Positions 1 to 6,751 of a stretch of 25,843 nucleotides of DNA are shown in pieces. Under the pieces are notes generated by a model. It saw only the letters and a program-made list of their open reading frames with translations. It made no database searches and was not told the origin of the DNA. Source of the DNA: an uncultured Collinsella sp. (GTDB lineage Bacteria; Actinomycetota; Coriobacteriia; Coriobacteriales; Coriobacteriaceae); contig UREZ01000019.1 in the NCBI GenBank assembly GCA_900547025.1, forward strand, positions 1 through 25,843, in the 5' to 3' direction. A program made the translations under genes and the position numbers. Every line of letters starts with the position of its first letter. The stretch's first letter is position 1.

Positions 1-936
1 CTGCTTGCAGCGCTCGAGCAGGTCGCGGGTGATCTTCTCGAACTCGGCGCGGGTCAGCGTGTAGTTGAGGTGCAGCGGGCCGGACTGGTTCATGGTAATG
101 AACGGCAGGTTGATGGTGGTCTGCTGGGCGGCGGAGAGCTCCTTCTTGGCGTTCTCGGCGGCCTCCTTCAGACGCTGCAGGGCCATGGGGTCCTGACGCA
201 GGTCGACACCGTTCTCCTGCTGGAACTTATCGGCCATCCAGTCGATGACGCGCTGATCCCAGTCGTCGCCGCCCAGGTGGTTATCGCCCGAGGTGGACAG
301 AACCTCAAACACGCCGTCGGCGAGGTCGAGGATGGAGACGTCGAAGGTACCGCCGCCCAGGTCGAAGACCAGGATGCGCTGGTCGGTGCCCTGCTTGTCC
401 AGGCCATAGGCAAGAGCAGCAGCGGTCGGCTCGTTGACGATACGCTTGACGTTGAGGCCGGCGATCTTACCGGCGTCCTTGGTGGCCTGACGCTGGGCGT
501 CGTTGAAGTAGGCCGGGACGGTGATGACGGCGTCGGTGACAGTCTCGCCCAGATACTTCTCGGCGTCGGCCTTCATCTTGGCGAGCGTCATGGCGCTCAC
601 CTGCTCGGCGGTGTAATCCTTGCCCTCGATGTCGACGACGGCACGGCCGCCCTGGCCCTCCTTGACCTCGTACGGCACGGTCTTGATCTCAGAGGTGCAC
701 TCGGAGTACTTGCGGCCCATGAAGCGCTTGATGGAGAACACGGTGTTCTTGGGGTTGGTGACAGCCTGGTTCTTAGCGGCCTTACCCACGACGCGGTCGC
801 CGTCGGCACGGAAGCCCACGACGGACGGGGTGGTGCGGTCGCCCTCGGCGTTCACGATAATGGTCGGAGAACCGCCCTCGAGAACGGCCATTGCGGAGTT
901 AGTAGTACCAAGGTCGATACCAAGAATCTTGCCCAT
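1..936 (-). CDS. dnaK: Molecular chaperone DnaK (Hsp70), N-terminal part, cut by window edge
   Basis: ATP-dependent cytosolic chaperone that works with DnaJ and GrpE. The visible 312 residues cover most of the actin-like ATPase domain; the rest, including the substrate-binding domain, lies beyond position 1, so the frame has no stop here. The N-terminus reads MGKILGIDLGTTNSAMAVLE, the Hsp70 phosphate-1 loop. Further in are NEPTAAALAYG and VFDLGGGTFDVSILDL (phosphate-2 loop). The start is the ATG at 934-936, preceded by an AGAGAGGG ribosome binding site at about 947-954. An AT-rich patch at about 1040-1085 is the likely promoter region. I found neither a CIRCE box (as used by HrcA) nor a complete HAIR box (as used by HspR). 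The long plus-strand frame over the same bases is a GC-rich shadow. Identity is very secure. Confidence 0.97.
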   Translation of the reverse strand, partial: MGKILGIDLGTTNSAMAVLEGGSPTIIVNAEGDRTTPSVVGFRADGDRVVGKAAKNQAVTNPKNTVFSIKRFMGRKYSECTSEIKTVPYEVKEGQGGRAVVDIEGKDYTAEQVSAMTLAKMKADAEKYLGETVTDAVITVPAYFNDAQRQATKDAGKIAGLNVKRIVNEPTAAALAYGLDKQGTDQRILVFDLGGGTFDVSILDLADGVFEVLSTSGDNHLGGDDWDQRVIDWMADKFQQENGVDLRQDPMALQRLKEAAENAKKELSAAQQTTINLPFITMNQSGPLHLNYTLTRAEFEKITRDLLERCKQ

Positions 937-1197
937 TAGAAATTCCCTCTCTCTTGTGCGTTTGCACCGACTCGGCGGTCTGTCGAGCGGTGTTTCGGCT
1001 TGTCTTTCAGGATGTAGTGTATCCCCTTATGGGCCGGAATATACAAAATCTAAGTCAATTCATATAAGATTTCTTATTGCTGAGAGTTTAGGTTCGCAAA
1101 TGCGCAGGTAGACGCACTGTTTGAGTTCTAGGCAAATCTATCGAGATCTATGTAGAGATGACTGAGGTTTGGGTCCGAGGGTGCCTGGGGCTGCCTT

Positions 1198-1370
1198 GCG
1201 GAAAGCTTGTCCCAGTTTGAGCGTGGATTCCGGGTCGCAGTTTCCGTCTGAAGGCTCAACCGGAAACCGTATCCCGTTTTGAGAGCTGATACCGGGTCGC
1301 AGTTTCCTCTAGCGGCCCAACCGGAAACTGCGACCCGGTTTTCGGCCAAATAACGGGATGCCCTTTCCGC
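1198..1370. repeat. Nested inverted-repeat element, copy 1
   Basis: Gene-free spacer between dnaK and the ferredoxin. It contains a perfect 17-bp stem: ACCGGGTCGCAGTTTCC at 1291-1307 against its exact complement at 1323-1339, with a 15-nt loop. Around it sit related modules: GGGTCGCAGTTTCC at 1232-1245, CCGGAAACCGTATCCCG from 1260, and outer arms GCGGAAAG (1198-1205) and CTTTCCGC (1363-1370). The block TTCGGCCAAATAACGGG (1341-1357) recurs nearly unchanged in the copy at 16113-16284. The short open frames across it are translated repeat, not genes. Function is unknown. In the rest of the 937-1591 gap I see only the dnaK upstream region and the ferredoxin promoter. Confidence 0.85.
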
Positions 1371-1502
1371 AGGCGCGCTCAATAGCTCAATATTTCAAGT
1401 CACCTTTAGCTAACATTTGCGCAGCCAACGGCCCCACCTGCGCATTTTTTAGTAAACCTTGGCATACTCGGCGAACGGTATGAAGATGCCGGTCAGAGGG
1501 TA

Positions 1503-1530
1503 TTGCAAACGGTCGCTCCCGTGGTATGTT
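1503..1530 (+). promoter_or_regulatory. Probable sigma-70-type promoter of the ferredoxin gene
   Basis: TTGCAA at 1503-1508 and TATGTT at 1525-1530 are separated by 16 bp. They lie about 60 bp upstream of the ferredoxin start, which carries its own AGAGAGG ribosome binding site at about 1577-1583. The match is visual only; no start site is known. Confidence 0.4.
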
Positions 1531-1591
1531 TTTGCCCGAATCAAACCGGCGCGCATCGCCTGTAGCGTCGGTCAACAGAGAGGAAACTACC

Positions 1592-1777
1592 ATGGCTCAT
1601 CCCGTAATTGATGCCGACGAGTGCATCGCTTGTGGCGTTTGCGTCGACTCCTGCCCCGCTGGCGTTCTGGAGCTCCAGGACGTCGCTACCGTCGCTGACG
1701 AGGACTCCTGCGTCGCCTGTGGCGCTTGCCAGGACGCTTGCCCCGCTGGCGCGATCACCGAGATCGTCGAGGAGTAA
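1592..1777 (+). CDS. 2[4Fe-4S] ferredoxin, 61 aa
   Basis: Small soluble low-potential electron carrier of the bacterial (clostridial) type. It has two Cx2Cx2Cx3C-P motifs: CIACGVCVDSCP (Cys 11, 14, 17, 21) and CVACGACQDACP (Cys 40, 43, 46, 50), one for each half of the internally duplicated fold. Length and composition are normal for the family, with an acidic C-terminus (EIVEE). I chose the ATG at 1592, not the upstream in-frame start at 1526, because AGAGAGG lies 8 nt before it and the ferredoxin fold begins right there. It is a single-gene unit between its own promoter and the terminator at 1817-1856. Partners cannot be read from the context; in an anaerobe they would include pyruvate:ferredoxin oxidoreductase or hydrogenase. 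Confidence 0.95.
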   Translation: MAHPVIDADECIACGVCVDSCPAGVLELQDVATVADEDSCVACGACQDACPAGAITEIVEE

Positions 1778-1816
1778 CAACTCCCCCACTTGCACACTCA
1801 AAAGTACACCGTGCAC

Positions 1817-1856
1817 AAAAAAGGAGGCCTCCGCATCGCCGCGGAGGCCTCCTTTT
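1817..1856. terminator. Bidirectional intrinsic terminator between ferredoxin (+) and niaR (-)
   Basis: A perfect 12-bp stem GGAGGCCTCCGC (1823-1834) pairs with GCGGAGGCCTCC (1841-1852) around a 6-nt loop. It is flanked by an A-run on the left and TTTT on the right, so it can stop the plus-strand ferredoxin transcript and the minus-strand nad operon. Confidence 0.9.
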
Positions 1857-1869
1857 GCATTCGTCGTTA

Positions 1870-2415
1870 CTAGGACAGGTCGTCTTCGTAGGGCATTAGG
1901 TCCGCCAAGTAGCCTTTCTCCTTGAGTATGGCCTCGATCTCGTCGAGGGTCTGCTCGTCTTCCGCGGCGATGCGATGGAAGTGGTAGCCGCTGGTCACCG
2001 TCAGCAGCGGGAAGCTCTTGCCGCTGGCGATGCCCTCTAGGTAGCGCTCGACATCGCGGCGGTTGCGGATGTCCAGGTCGGCCGTGATCTTACCGTACAC
2101 GCGGTGATTGACGATCACGTTGAGCACGGCACCACCGGCGTCGACGATACTCGTGAGCTCATCGCCTGCCTGCTCCACGCCGTGGCGAACCTTGACCAGA
2201 CGCGTGGGCACAGCCGGGCTACTCGCGGCTTCCTGCAGCACGTAGCCGCGGTTGGTCGCCACGATATCGTGCCCATCGGCGCGCAGCAGGGCGATGTCCT
2301 GCACCACGACCTGGCGGCTCACACCCACCTCGCGGGCAAGCGCGCTGCCCGATACGGGCCCCTTGGCTCCCTCGAGCACGGCCATGATGGCACGGCGACG
2401 CTCGCGGGCGTTCAT
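1870..2415 (-). CDS. niaR: NiaR-family transcriptional repressor of NAD biosynthesis
   Basis: Niacin-responsive DNA-binding repressor (YrxA/NiaR family), 181 aa. Residues 1-60 form a winged helix-turn-helix of the HTH_11/BirA type (GSALAREVGVSRQVVVQDIA). The C-terminal 3H domain carries its three conserved histidine regions, in VRHGVEQ, VNHRVYG and GYHFHRI; in characterised members these bind a metal ion. It is the last gene of the nadA-nadB-nadC-niaR operon. Its ATG overlaps the nadC stop codon (TAATG), so translation is probably coupled. Being in the operon it is predicted to control implies autoregulation, and the palindrome at 5779-5822 is the obvious candidate operator. No niacin transporter gene is in view. 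Family assignment is firm; the effector is inferred from relatives. Confidence 0.93.
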   Translation of the reverse strand: MNARERRRAIMAVLEGAKGPVSGSALAREVGVSRQVVVQDIALLRADGHDIVATNRGYVLQEAASSPAVPTRLVKVRHGVEQAGDELTSIVDAGGAVLNVIVNHRVYGKITADLDIRNRRDVERYLEGIASGKSFPLLTVTSGYHFHRIAAEDEQTLDEIEAILKEKGYLADLMPYEDDLS

Positions 2416-3275
2416 TATTTACCGTCCAGCAGACGCAGGTGCTTAAGCGAGAGGTCGAGGATCGGCGCGGAGTGCGTCAGGGCGCCCGAGCTAATGTAGT
2501 CGACGCCCAGATCAGCCAGGGCGCGAATGTTGTCGGCGTCCACATTGCCCGAGCACTCGGTCTTGGCGCGACCGGCGATAAGCTCGATGGCGGCGGCCAT
2601 GTCGTCATGGGTCATGTTGTCGAACATGATAATGTCGGCACCGGCCTCCACGGCCTCGCGCACCATATCCAGGTTCTCGCACTCAATCTCGACCGTCGTG
2701 GTAAACGACGCGTGGGCGCGCGCCATCTCAATCGCGCGCGCCACGCCACCGGCGGCGTCGATGTGGTTGTCCTTGAGCATGACAGCCGTCGACAGGTTAT
2801 AACGGTGGTTGCTGCCGCCGCCGATCTCGACCGCGGCCTTCTCGAAGACGCGCATGCCCGGCGTGGTCTTGCGCGTGTCGACGAGCACCGTCTTGGTGCC
2901 CTCGAGCGCCGAGGCCATCCTGTGCGTATAGGTGGCGATACCGCTCATGCGCTGCAGGTAGTTGAGTGCCACGCGCTCGCCCGAAAGCAGCACGCGCGCG
3001 TCGCCGCGAACCTGGCCCACGTGATCGCCGGCGTGCACCTCGTCGCCATCCGCGACATCAAACAACACGGAGCTCTGCGAATCCAGCAGCTCAAAGGTAC
3101 GGGCGAACACATCCAAGCCCGCGATGATGCCATCGGCCTTGGCGATAAGCTCCACCGTGGCGGGACGCGCCGTGGGACACACGCTCGCCGTGCTCACGTC
3201 CTCAAAGGTAATGTCCTCGCGCAGCGCCTGCAGAATCAGATCATCGACGACAAGCTTCATGGTAATGGGATTCAT
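2415..3275 (-). CDS. nadC: Nicotinate-nucleotide pyrophosphorylase (quinolinate phosphoribosyltransferase)
   Basis: Converts quinolinate and PRPP to nicotinate mononucleotide, CO2 and pyrophosphate, the third step of de novo NAD synthesis. The 286-aa protein is the usual length. It shows GERVALN (about 99-105), DTRKTTPGMR (from about 133, with the active-site Arg and Lys residues), GGGSNHRYNL, and VMLKDNH with the substrate-binding Lys near 168. EIECEN and IMFDNM of the barrel follow. The ATG at 3275 has GGAGGAG six bases upstream, located inside the end of nadB; a second Met at codon 6 is less well placed. Only three bases separate it from the nadB stop, and its own stop overlaps the niaR start. 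Confidence 0.96.
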   Translation of the reverse strand: MNPITMKLVVDDLILQALREDITFEDVSTASVCPTARPATVELIAKADGIIAGLDVFARTFELLDSQSSVLFDVADGDEVHAGDHVGQVRGDARVLLSGERVALNYLQRMSGIATYTHRMASALEGTKTVLVDTRKTTPGMRVFEKAAVEIGGGSNHRYNLSTAVMLKDNHIDAAGGVARAIEMARAHASFTTTVEIECENLDMVREAVEAGADIIMFDNMTHDDMAAAIELIAGRAKTECSGNVDADNIRALADLGVDYISSGALTHSAPILDLSLKHLRLLDGK

Positions 3276-3278
3276 GGT

Positions 3279-4655
3279 CTACTCCTCCACGGCCTGCGTA
3301 CCGGCGGCACGGGCCAAATCATCGATTGCCAGGGAGTCGGCGCTCAGGGCGCGATGACGGCCATCAAGCGCGGGCTCGCCCGCCTGCTCCACGGCAAGCG
3401 ACTCGCCGGTGCGCATACGCCAAGCGGCGCGACGGCCCCAAACCAGGGACTCGAGCAGACTGTTGGAAGCCAGGCGGTTTTTGCCGTGAACGCCGTTGCA
3501 GGCCGTCTCGCCCGCGGCGTAGAGCTCGGGCATCGAGGTGCGGCCGTCCTTGTCGACCCATACGCCGCCCATAAAGTAGTGCTGCGTAGGCGTGACGGGA
3601 ATGGGCTCGTCCAGGATGTCGCGGCCATCCTCCAGGCAGCGCGCGCGGATATTGGCAAAGTGTCCGGTCACCACGTCGCGATCGACGGGGGCAAAGCTCA
3701 GCCATTCGTGCTCGGTGCCGTCCTGCTTCATCTGCTCGCGGATGGCGGCGGCAACAACGTCGCGCGGCTGCAACTCGTCGGTAAAACGCTCGCCGGCGGC
3801 ATTGAGCAGAATCGCGCCCTCGCCGCGGCAGCTTTCGCTGATCAGAAACGTGCGACCCGGCTGCGGCGAGAACAGGCCCGTGGGGTGAATCTGCACGTAG
3901 TCCAGGTGCTCCATCGTGATGCCGTGCTCCTGCGCGATATAGCAGGCGTCACCGGTGAGCTGCGGGTAGTTGGTCGAATGGTCGTACACGCCACCGATAC
4001 CGCCCGTTGCCCACAGCGTATGGCGGGCATGGATCTTAAACGGCTTACCGGTATGCACGTCCTTAGCGGCATTTGCCAGCTCGTCGGCGGGGCGAGCTGA
4101 ATCGTCCTCGTCCACGGCGACGGCGACGACGCCGGTGCACACCGTGGCGCCATCGCGCTCGGCAGTCAGGATGTCGGTCATGGCAACGTGTTCGAGAATC
4201 TGCACGTTGTCCAGTTTGCGGACAGCCTGGAGCAGCTTGGTCGTAATCTCCTTGCCCGTAATATCGGCATGGAAGGCAATGCGCGGGCGGCTGTGCGCGC
4301 CCTCGCGGGTAAAGTCGAGGCTGCCGTCGGCCTTGCGCTCAAAGTCCACGCCCATGGCCAGCAGGTCGTTGATGACCGAACGGCTCGAGCGGATCATGAT
4401 GTCTACACTCTCGCGGCGGTTCTCGTAATGGCCGGCGTGCATGGTGTCCTCAAAGAAGGCATCGTAGTCAGAACCCTCGGGCAGCACGCAGATGCCGCCC
4501 TGCGCGAGCATCGAATCGCACTCATCGACGGCGCCCTTGGAGAGCATGATTACGCGCGCGCTCGTCGGCAGATTGAGAGCCGCATACAGGCCCGCCACGC
4601 CGCAACCGGCAATGACGACGTCACACTCCATATCGGGGTATTGTTTGGTTTCCAC
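3279..4655 (-). CDS. nadB: L-aspartate oxidase
   Basis: FAD enzyme that oxidises L-aspartate to iminoaspartate, the substrate of NadA; 458 aa. The dinucleotide-binding motif VVIAGCGVAGLYAAL is near the N-terminus, followed by SMLAQGGICV, the flavin and substrate elements HADITGKEI and VQIHPTG, the SESCRGEGA region, QHYFMGGVWVD, and the C-terminal ELYAAGETACNGVHGKNRL / NSLLE motifs. It is shorter than the E. coli enzyme (about 540 aa), missing much of the C-terminal helical domain. I place the start at the GTG at 4653-4655 because AGAGGA lies five bases upstream and the fold begins just after; the longer frame upstream is unrelated antisense-like sequence running through nadA. It sits between nadA and nadC. 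Confidence 0.95.
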   Translation of the reverse strand: METKQYPDMECDVVIAGCGVAGLYAALNLPTSARVIMLSKGAVDECDSMLAQGGICVLPEGSDYDAFFEDTMHAGHYENRRESVDIMIRSSRSVINDLLAMGVDFERKADGSLDFTREGAHSRPRIAFHADITGKEITTKLLQAVRKLDNVQILEHVAMTDILTAERDGATVCTGVVAVAVDEDDSARPADELANAAKDVHTGKPFKIHARHTLWATGGIGGVYDHSTNYPQLTGDACYIAQEHGITMEHLDYVQIHPTGLFSPQPGRTFLISESCRGEGAILLNAAGERFTDELQPRDVVAAAIREQMKQDGTEHEWLSFAPVDRDVVTGHFANIRARCLEDGRDILDEPIPVTPTQHYFMGGVWVDKDGRTSMPELYAAGETACNGVHGKNRLASNSLLESLVWGRRAAWRMRTGESLAVEQAGEPALDGRHRALSADSLAIDDLARAAGTQAVEE

Positions 4656-4675
4656 AGGAATCCTCTCCCTTGTAC

Positions 4676-4706
4676 TGTGGCATAAGGGATGGTCCCTCAT
4701 GCCACA
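4676..4706. other. Intercistronic hairpin between nadA and nadB
   Basis: TGTGGCAT (4676-4683) pairs with ATGCCACA (4699-4706), then after one A/C mismatch AGGGA (4685-4689) pairs with TCCCT (4693-4697) around a 3-nt loop. It fills most of the 56-bp gap between nadA stop and nadB start and lacks a U-run on either strand, so it is not a standard terminator. It could stabilise or process the mRNA, or set the nadA:nadB ratio. Confidence 0.75.
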
Positions 4707-4711
4707 TTGGC

Positions 4712-5737
4712 TTAGCGCGCCGCGTACTCGAGCATGCGGTCGAGCGTGAGCTTGGCCTGATCGGCGGCCTCGTCCGACACGCCAATCTGCACCTCGCCCT
4801 CGCCCGTCTCCAGGCAGTGCACGAGCTTTTCGAGCGTGATGAGATCCATGTTGACGCAGGTGGGCTGCACTGCAGGGAAGTAGAACTTCTTGCCGGTGCC
4901 CTGGCAGCGGCGCTCGAGCTCGTAGAGCACACCGCGGACCGTCACGATGATGAACTCGCTCGCGTCCGACTCCTCGGCGTACTTGATGATGCCGGCGGTG
5001 GAGCCGATGTAGTCGGCCTCGGCCAAGACGTCGGCCTTGCACTCAGGATGCGCCAGCACGAGCGCGTCGGGGTGGGCCTCCGTCGCGTCGACAATCTGCT
5101 CGACGGTGATGATGTGATGGCGCGGGCAGTAGCCGTTGTTGAGAATGACGTGCTTTTGCGGCACCTGCTCGGCTACGAAGCGGCCGAGGTTTTGGTCGGG
5201 AATGAACAGGATATGCTGCTGCGGCAGCTCGGACACGATCTTGACGGCGTTGGAGCTGGTGACGCACACGTCGCTCCAGCTCTTGATCTCGACCGTGGAG
5301 TTGACGTAGCAGACCACGGCCAGGTCGTCGCCGTACTCGGCGCGCGCCGCGTCGACCGTCTCGCGCTTGACCATATGAGCCATGGGGCAGTCCGCGCCCG
5401 GCTCGGGCAGCAGCACGGTCTTGGTGGGGTTGAGCAGCTTGGCGCTCTCGCCCATAAACTCCACGCCGCACAGCACGATGGTCTGCTGCGGCAGGCTCTT
5501 GGCGAGCTTAGCCAGGTAGAAGCTGTCGCCGACGTAATCGGCCACAGCCTGGACCTCGGGTGCCACGTAATAGTGTGCCAGGATCACCGCGTCGCGTTGG
5601 GTTTTAAGTTGCTGAATGGCCTCGACGAGCTCTGCGGGCACCAATGCCGCGCGCTCCGTTGCCGTCGTTGCCGATGCCAGGCCGGCCGCAATGTCGCGTG
5701 CAAGCTCCGATGCATCCATGTTCGCGCTCTGTGCCAT
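4712..5737 (-). CDS. nadA: Quinolinate synthase A
   Basis: [4Fe-4S] enzyme condensing iminoaspartate with dihydroxyacetone phosphate to quinolinate. 341 aa counted from the ATG at 5737, chosen over a TTG one codon upstream because GAGAGGGG then has five-base spacing. Visible: LAHYYVAPEVQ, DSFYLAKLA, VLCGVEFMGESAK, LPEPGADCPMA, YVNSTVEIKSWSD, CVTSSNAV, FIPDQNLG, NNGYCPRHH, HPEC and QPTCVNM. Cys90, Cys204 and Cys294 match the spacing of the cluster ligands in the Bacillus subtilis-type enzyme. It is the first gene of the nadA-nadB-nadC-niaR operon, with promoter and palindrome immediately upstream. Oxygen-sensitive cluster enzymes of this kind suit an anaerobe. Identity is secure. Confidence 0.97.
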   Translation of the reverse strand: MAQSANMDASELARDIAAGLASATTATERAALVPAELVEAIQQLKTQRDAVILAHYYVAPEVQAVADYVGDSFYLAKLAKSLPQQTIVLCGVEFMGESAKLLNPTKTVLLPEPGADCPMAHMVKRETVDAARAEYGDDLAVVCYVNSTVEIKSWSDVCVTSSNAVKIVSELPQQHILFIPDQNLGRFVAEQVPQKHVILNNGYCPRHHIITVEQIVDATEAHPDALVLAHPECKADVLAEADYIGSTAGIIKYAEESDASEFIIVTVRGVLYELERRCQGTGKKFYFPAVQPTCVNMDLITLEKLVHCLETGEGEVQIGVSDEAADQAKLTLDRMLEYAAR

Positions 5738-5772
5738 CAAGGCCCCTCTCTTTTGGCGAATCTTGGGGCTTT

Positions 5773-5801
5773 AGTATGACACCTAGGTTTACAGCTGACA
5801 A
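5773..5801 (-). promoter_or_regulatory. nad operon promoter
   Basis: Read on the minus strand, TTGTCA (plus positions 5796-5801) and CATACT (5773-5778) are separated by exactly 17 bp. The -35 box has five of six consensus bases. The promoter lies inside the 5779-5822 palindrome, with the spacer formed by one palindrome arm. Confidence 0.7.
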
Positions 5802-5822
5802 GACAGCTGTAAACCTAGGTGT
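5779..5822. promoter_or_regulatory. Perfect palindrome upstream of nadA, probable NiaR operator
   Basis: ACACCTAGGTTTACAGCTG (5779-5797) is the exact complement of 5804-5822, with a 6-bp centre (acaaga). It overlaps both promoter elements of the nad operon, so a protein bound there would block RNA polymerase. niaR is encoded in the same operon, which makes autoregulation by NiaR the simplest reading. Each arm also contains the smaller palindromes CCTAGG and CAGCTG. Operator identity is inferred from position, not from a known consensus. Confidence 0.75.
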
Positions 5823-6028
5823 AAAGTTGAAATAAAGATTCAATCATGCGGCAGGTCCATTTTCGAACTGGCAAGCTGAGGATAGCCGAGCTCTCGATAG
5901 CGCAGGAGGCATCTTTCGCCACCGCAATACCGCTCGGCGCGAGTTGCGCACCATGAGGCACGAACGGGCGCTCCCCCGCGAGCGGCACGCGCCCAATGTG
6001 GCAAAATCGAACTACTAAGGGGGCCCGA

Positions 6029-6751
6029 ATGCTCAAGATTATTGCCTGCGACGATGACGTCGCTTTTCTAGATAGACTGCACCGGATGATCGACCGTTGG
6101 TCGACCGAGACGGGCACGGCGGTCGATGTTGCGCTCGTCACGCGCGGCGAGGACCTGCTGGCCCGCCATGCCGCATCGCGCGCCGACATCATTCTGCTCG
6201 ACATGATCATGCCGCTCGTCAACGGCATGGACACCGCGCGCGAATTGCGCCAGGCCGATACCGCCGTGCGCCTGGTGTTCCTCACCTCGTCGCCCGAGTT
6301 CGCACTGGAGTCCTACGAGGTCCGTGCCTTCGACTATCTGCTCAAGCCCGTGACTTACGAACGCCTGGCACAGCTACTCGACGAGCTTTCGAGCATGCGC
6401 CCGGCGGCAACCGACGAGCTCGTGATCAAAACTTCCTTTGGCTACCACGCCCTGCGCCTGTCCGACATCGAATATGCCGAGGCGCGCAACAAGCACGTGG
6501 TCTTCCACCTGCGCGACGGACGCGATATCGAGGCACTCGAGTCGTTCCGCAGCGTCGAGGACCGCTTGGAGCAAAACGCAGTCTTCTTTAAATGCCACCG
6601 CAGCTACCAGGTCAACCTGCGCAATATCGATCACTTTGACCGCACGGACATCGTCATGCGCTCGGGTGCGTGCATCCCGCTTTCGCGCAGCTGCAAGCAG
6701 GGATTCCAAGACGCCTACTTTGCGGTTCGCTTTGAGGGTGGGAGACACTGA
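6029..6751 (+). CDS. LytTR-family response regulator (AgrA-like)
   Basis: Two-domain transcription factor, 240 aa. Residues 1-120 are a receiver domain with the acidic pocket CDDD (8-10), the phosphoacceptor Asp58 in IILLDMIMPLVNGMD, Thr86/Ser87 and Lys106 (LLKP). Residues 125-235 are a LytTR DNA-binding domain (IEYAEARNKHVVFHL, FFKCHRSYQVNLRNI). The start at 6029 has AAGGGGG five bases upstream; an earlier in-frame ATG at 5996 precedes the fold and has no such site. The stop overlaps the start of the sensor kinase (TGATG). Targets are unknown: no peptide precursor (AgrD) or processing protease (AgrB) is nearby. The 206 bp upstream hold the nad palindrome and two tiny open frames of doubtful status. 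Confidence 0.93.
   Translation: MLKIIACDDDVAFLDRLHRMIDRWSTETGTAVDVALVTRGEDLLARHAASRADIILLDMIMPLVNGMDTARELRQADTAVRLVFLTSSPEFALESYEVRAFDYLLKPVTYERLAQLLDELSSMRPAATDELVIKTSFGYHALRLSDIEYAEARNKHVVFHLRDGRDIEALESFRSVEDRLEQNAVFFKCHRSYQVNLRNIDHFDRTDIVMRSGACIPLSRSCKQGFQDAYFAVRFEGGRH

Noticed and set aside
70..939. Long plus-strand open frame opposite dnaK
   Set aside because: Antisense shadow of a GC-rich gene; the minus-strand frame is an unmistakable DnaK.
1046..1126. Possible heat-shock operator upstream of dnaK (AAATCT...AGATTT and a TTTGAGT half-site)
   Set aside because: Neither matches a CIRCE or complete HAIR element, and the arms are only six bases.
1128..1593. Minus-strand frames of 84 and 68 aa between dnaK and the ferredoxin
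   Set aside because: They translate the inverted-repeat element and the ferredoxin promoter; no ribosome binding site or protein-like pattern.
2439..4100. 553-aa plus-strand frame opposite nadC and nadB
   Set aside because: Shadow frame; no domain, while both minus-strand genes have full motif sets.
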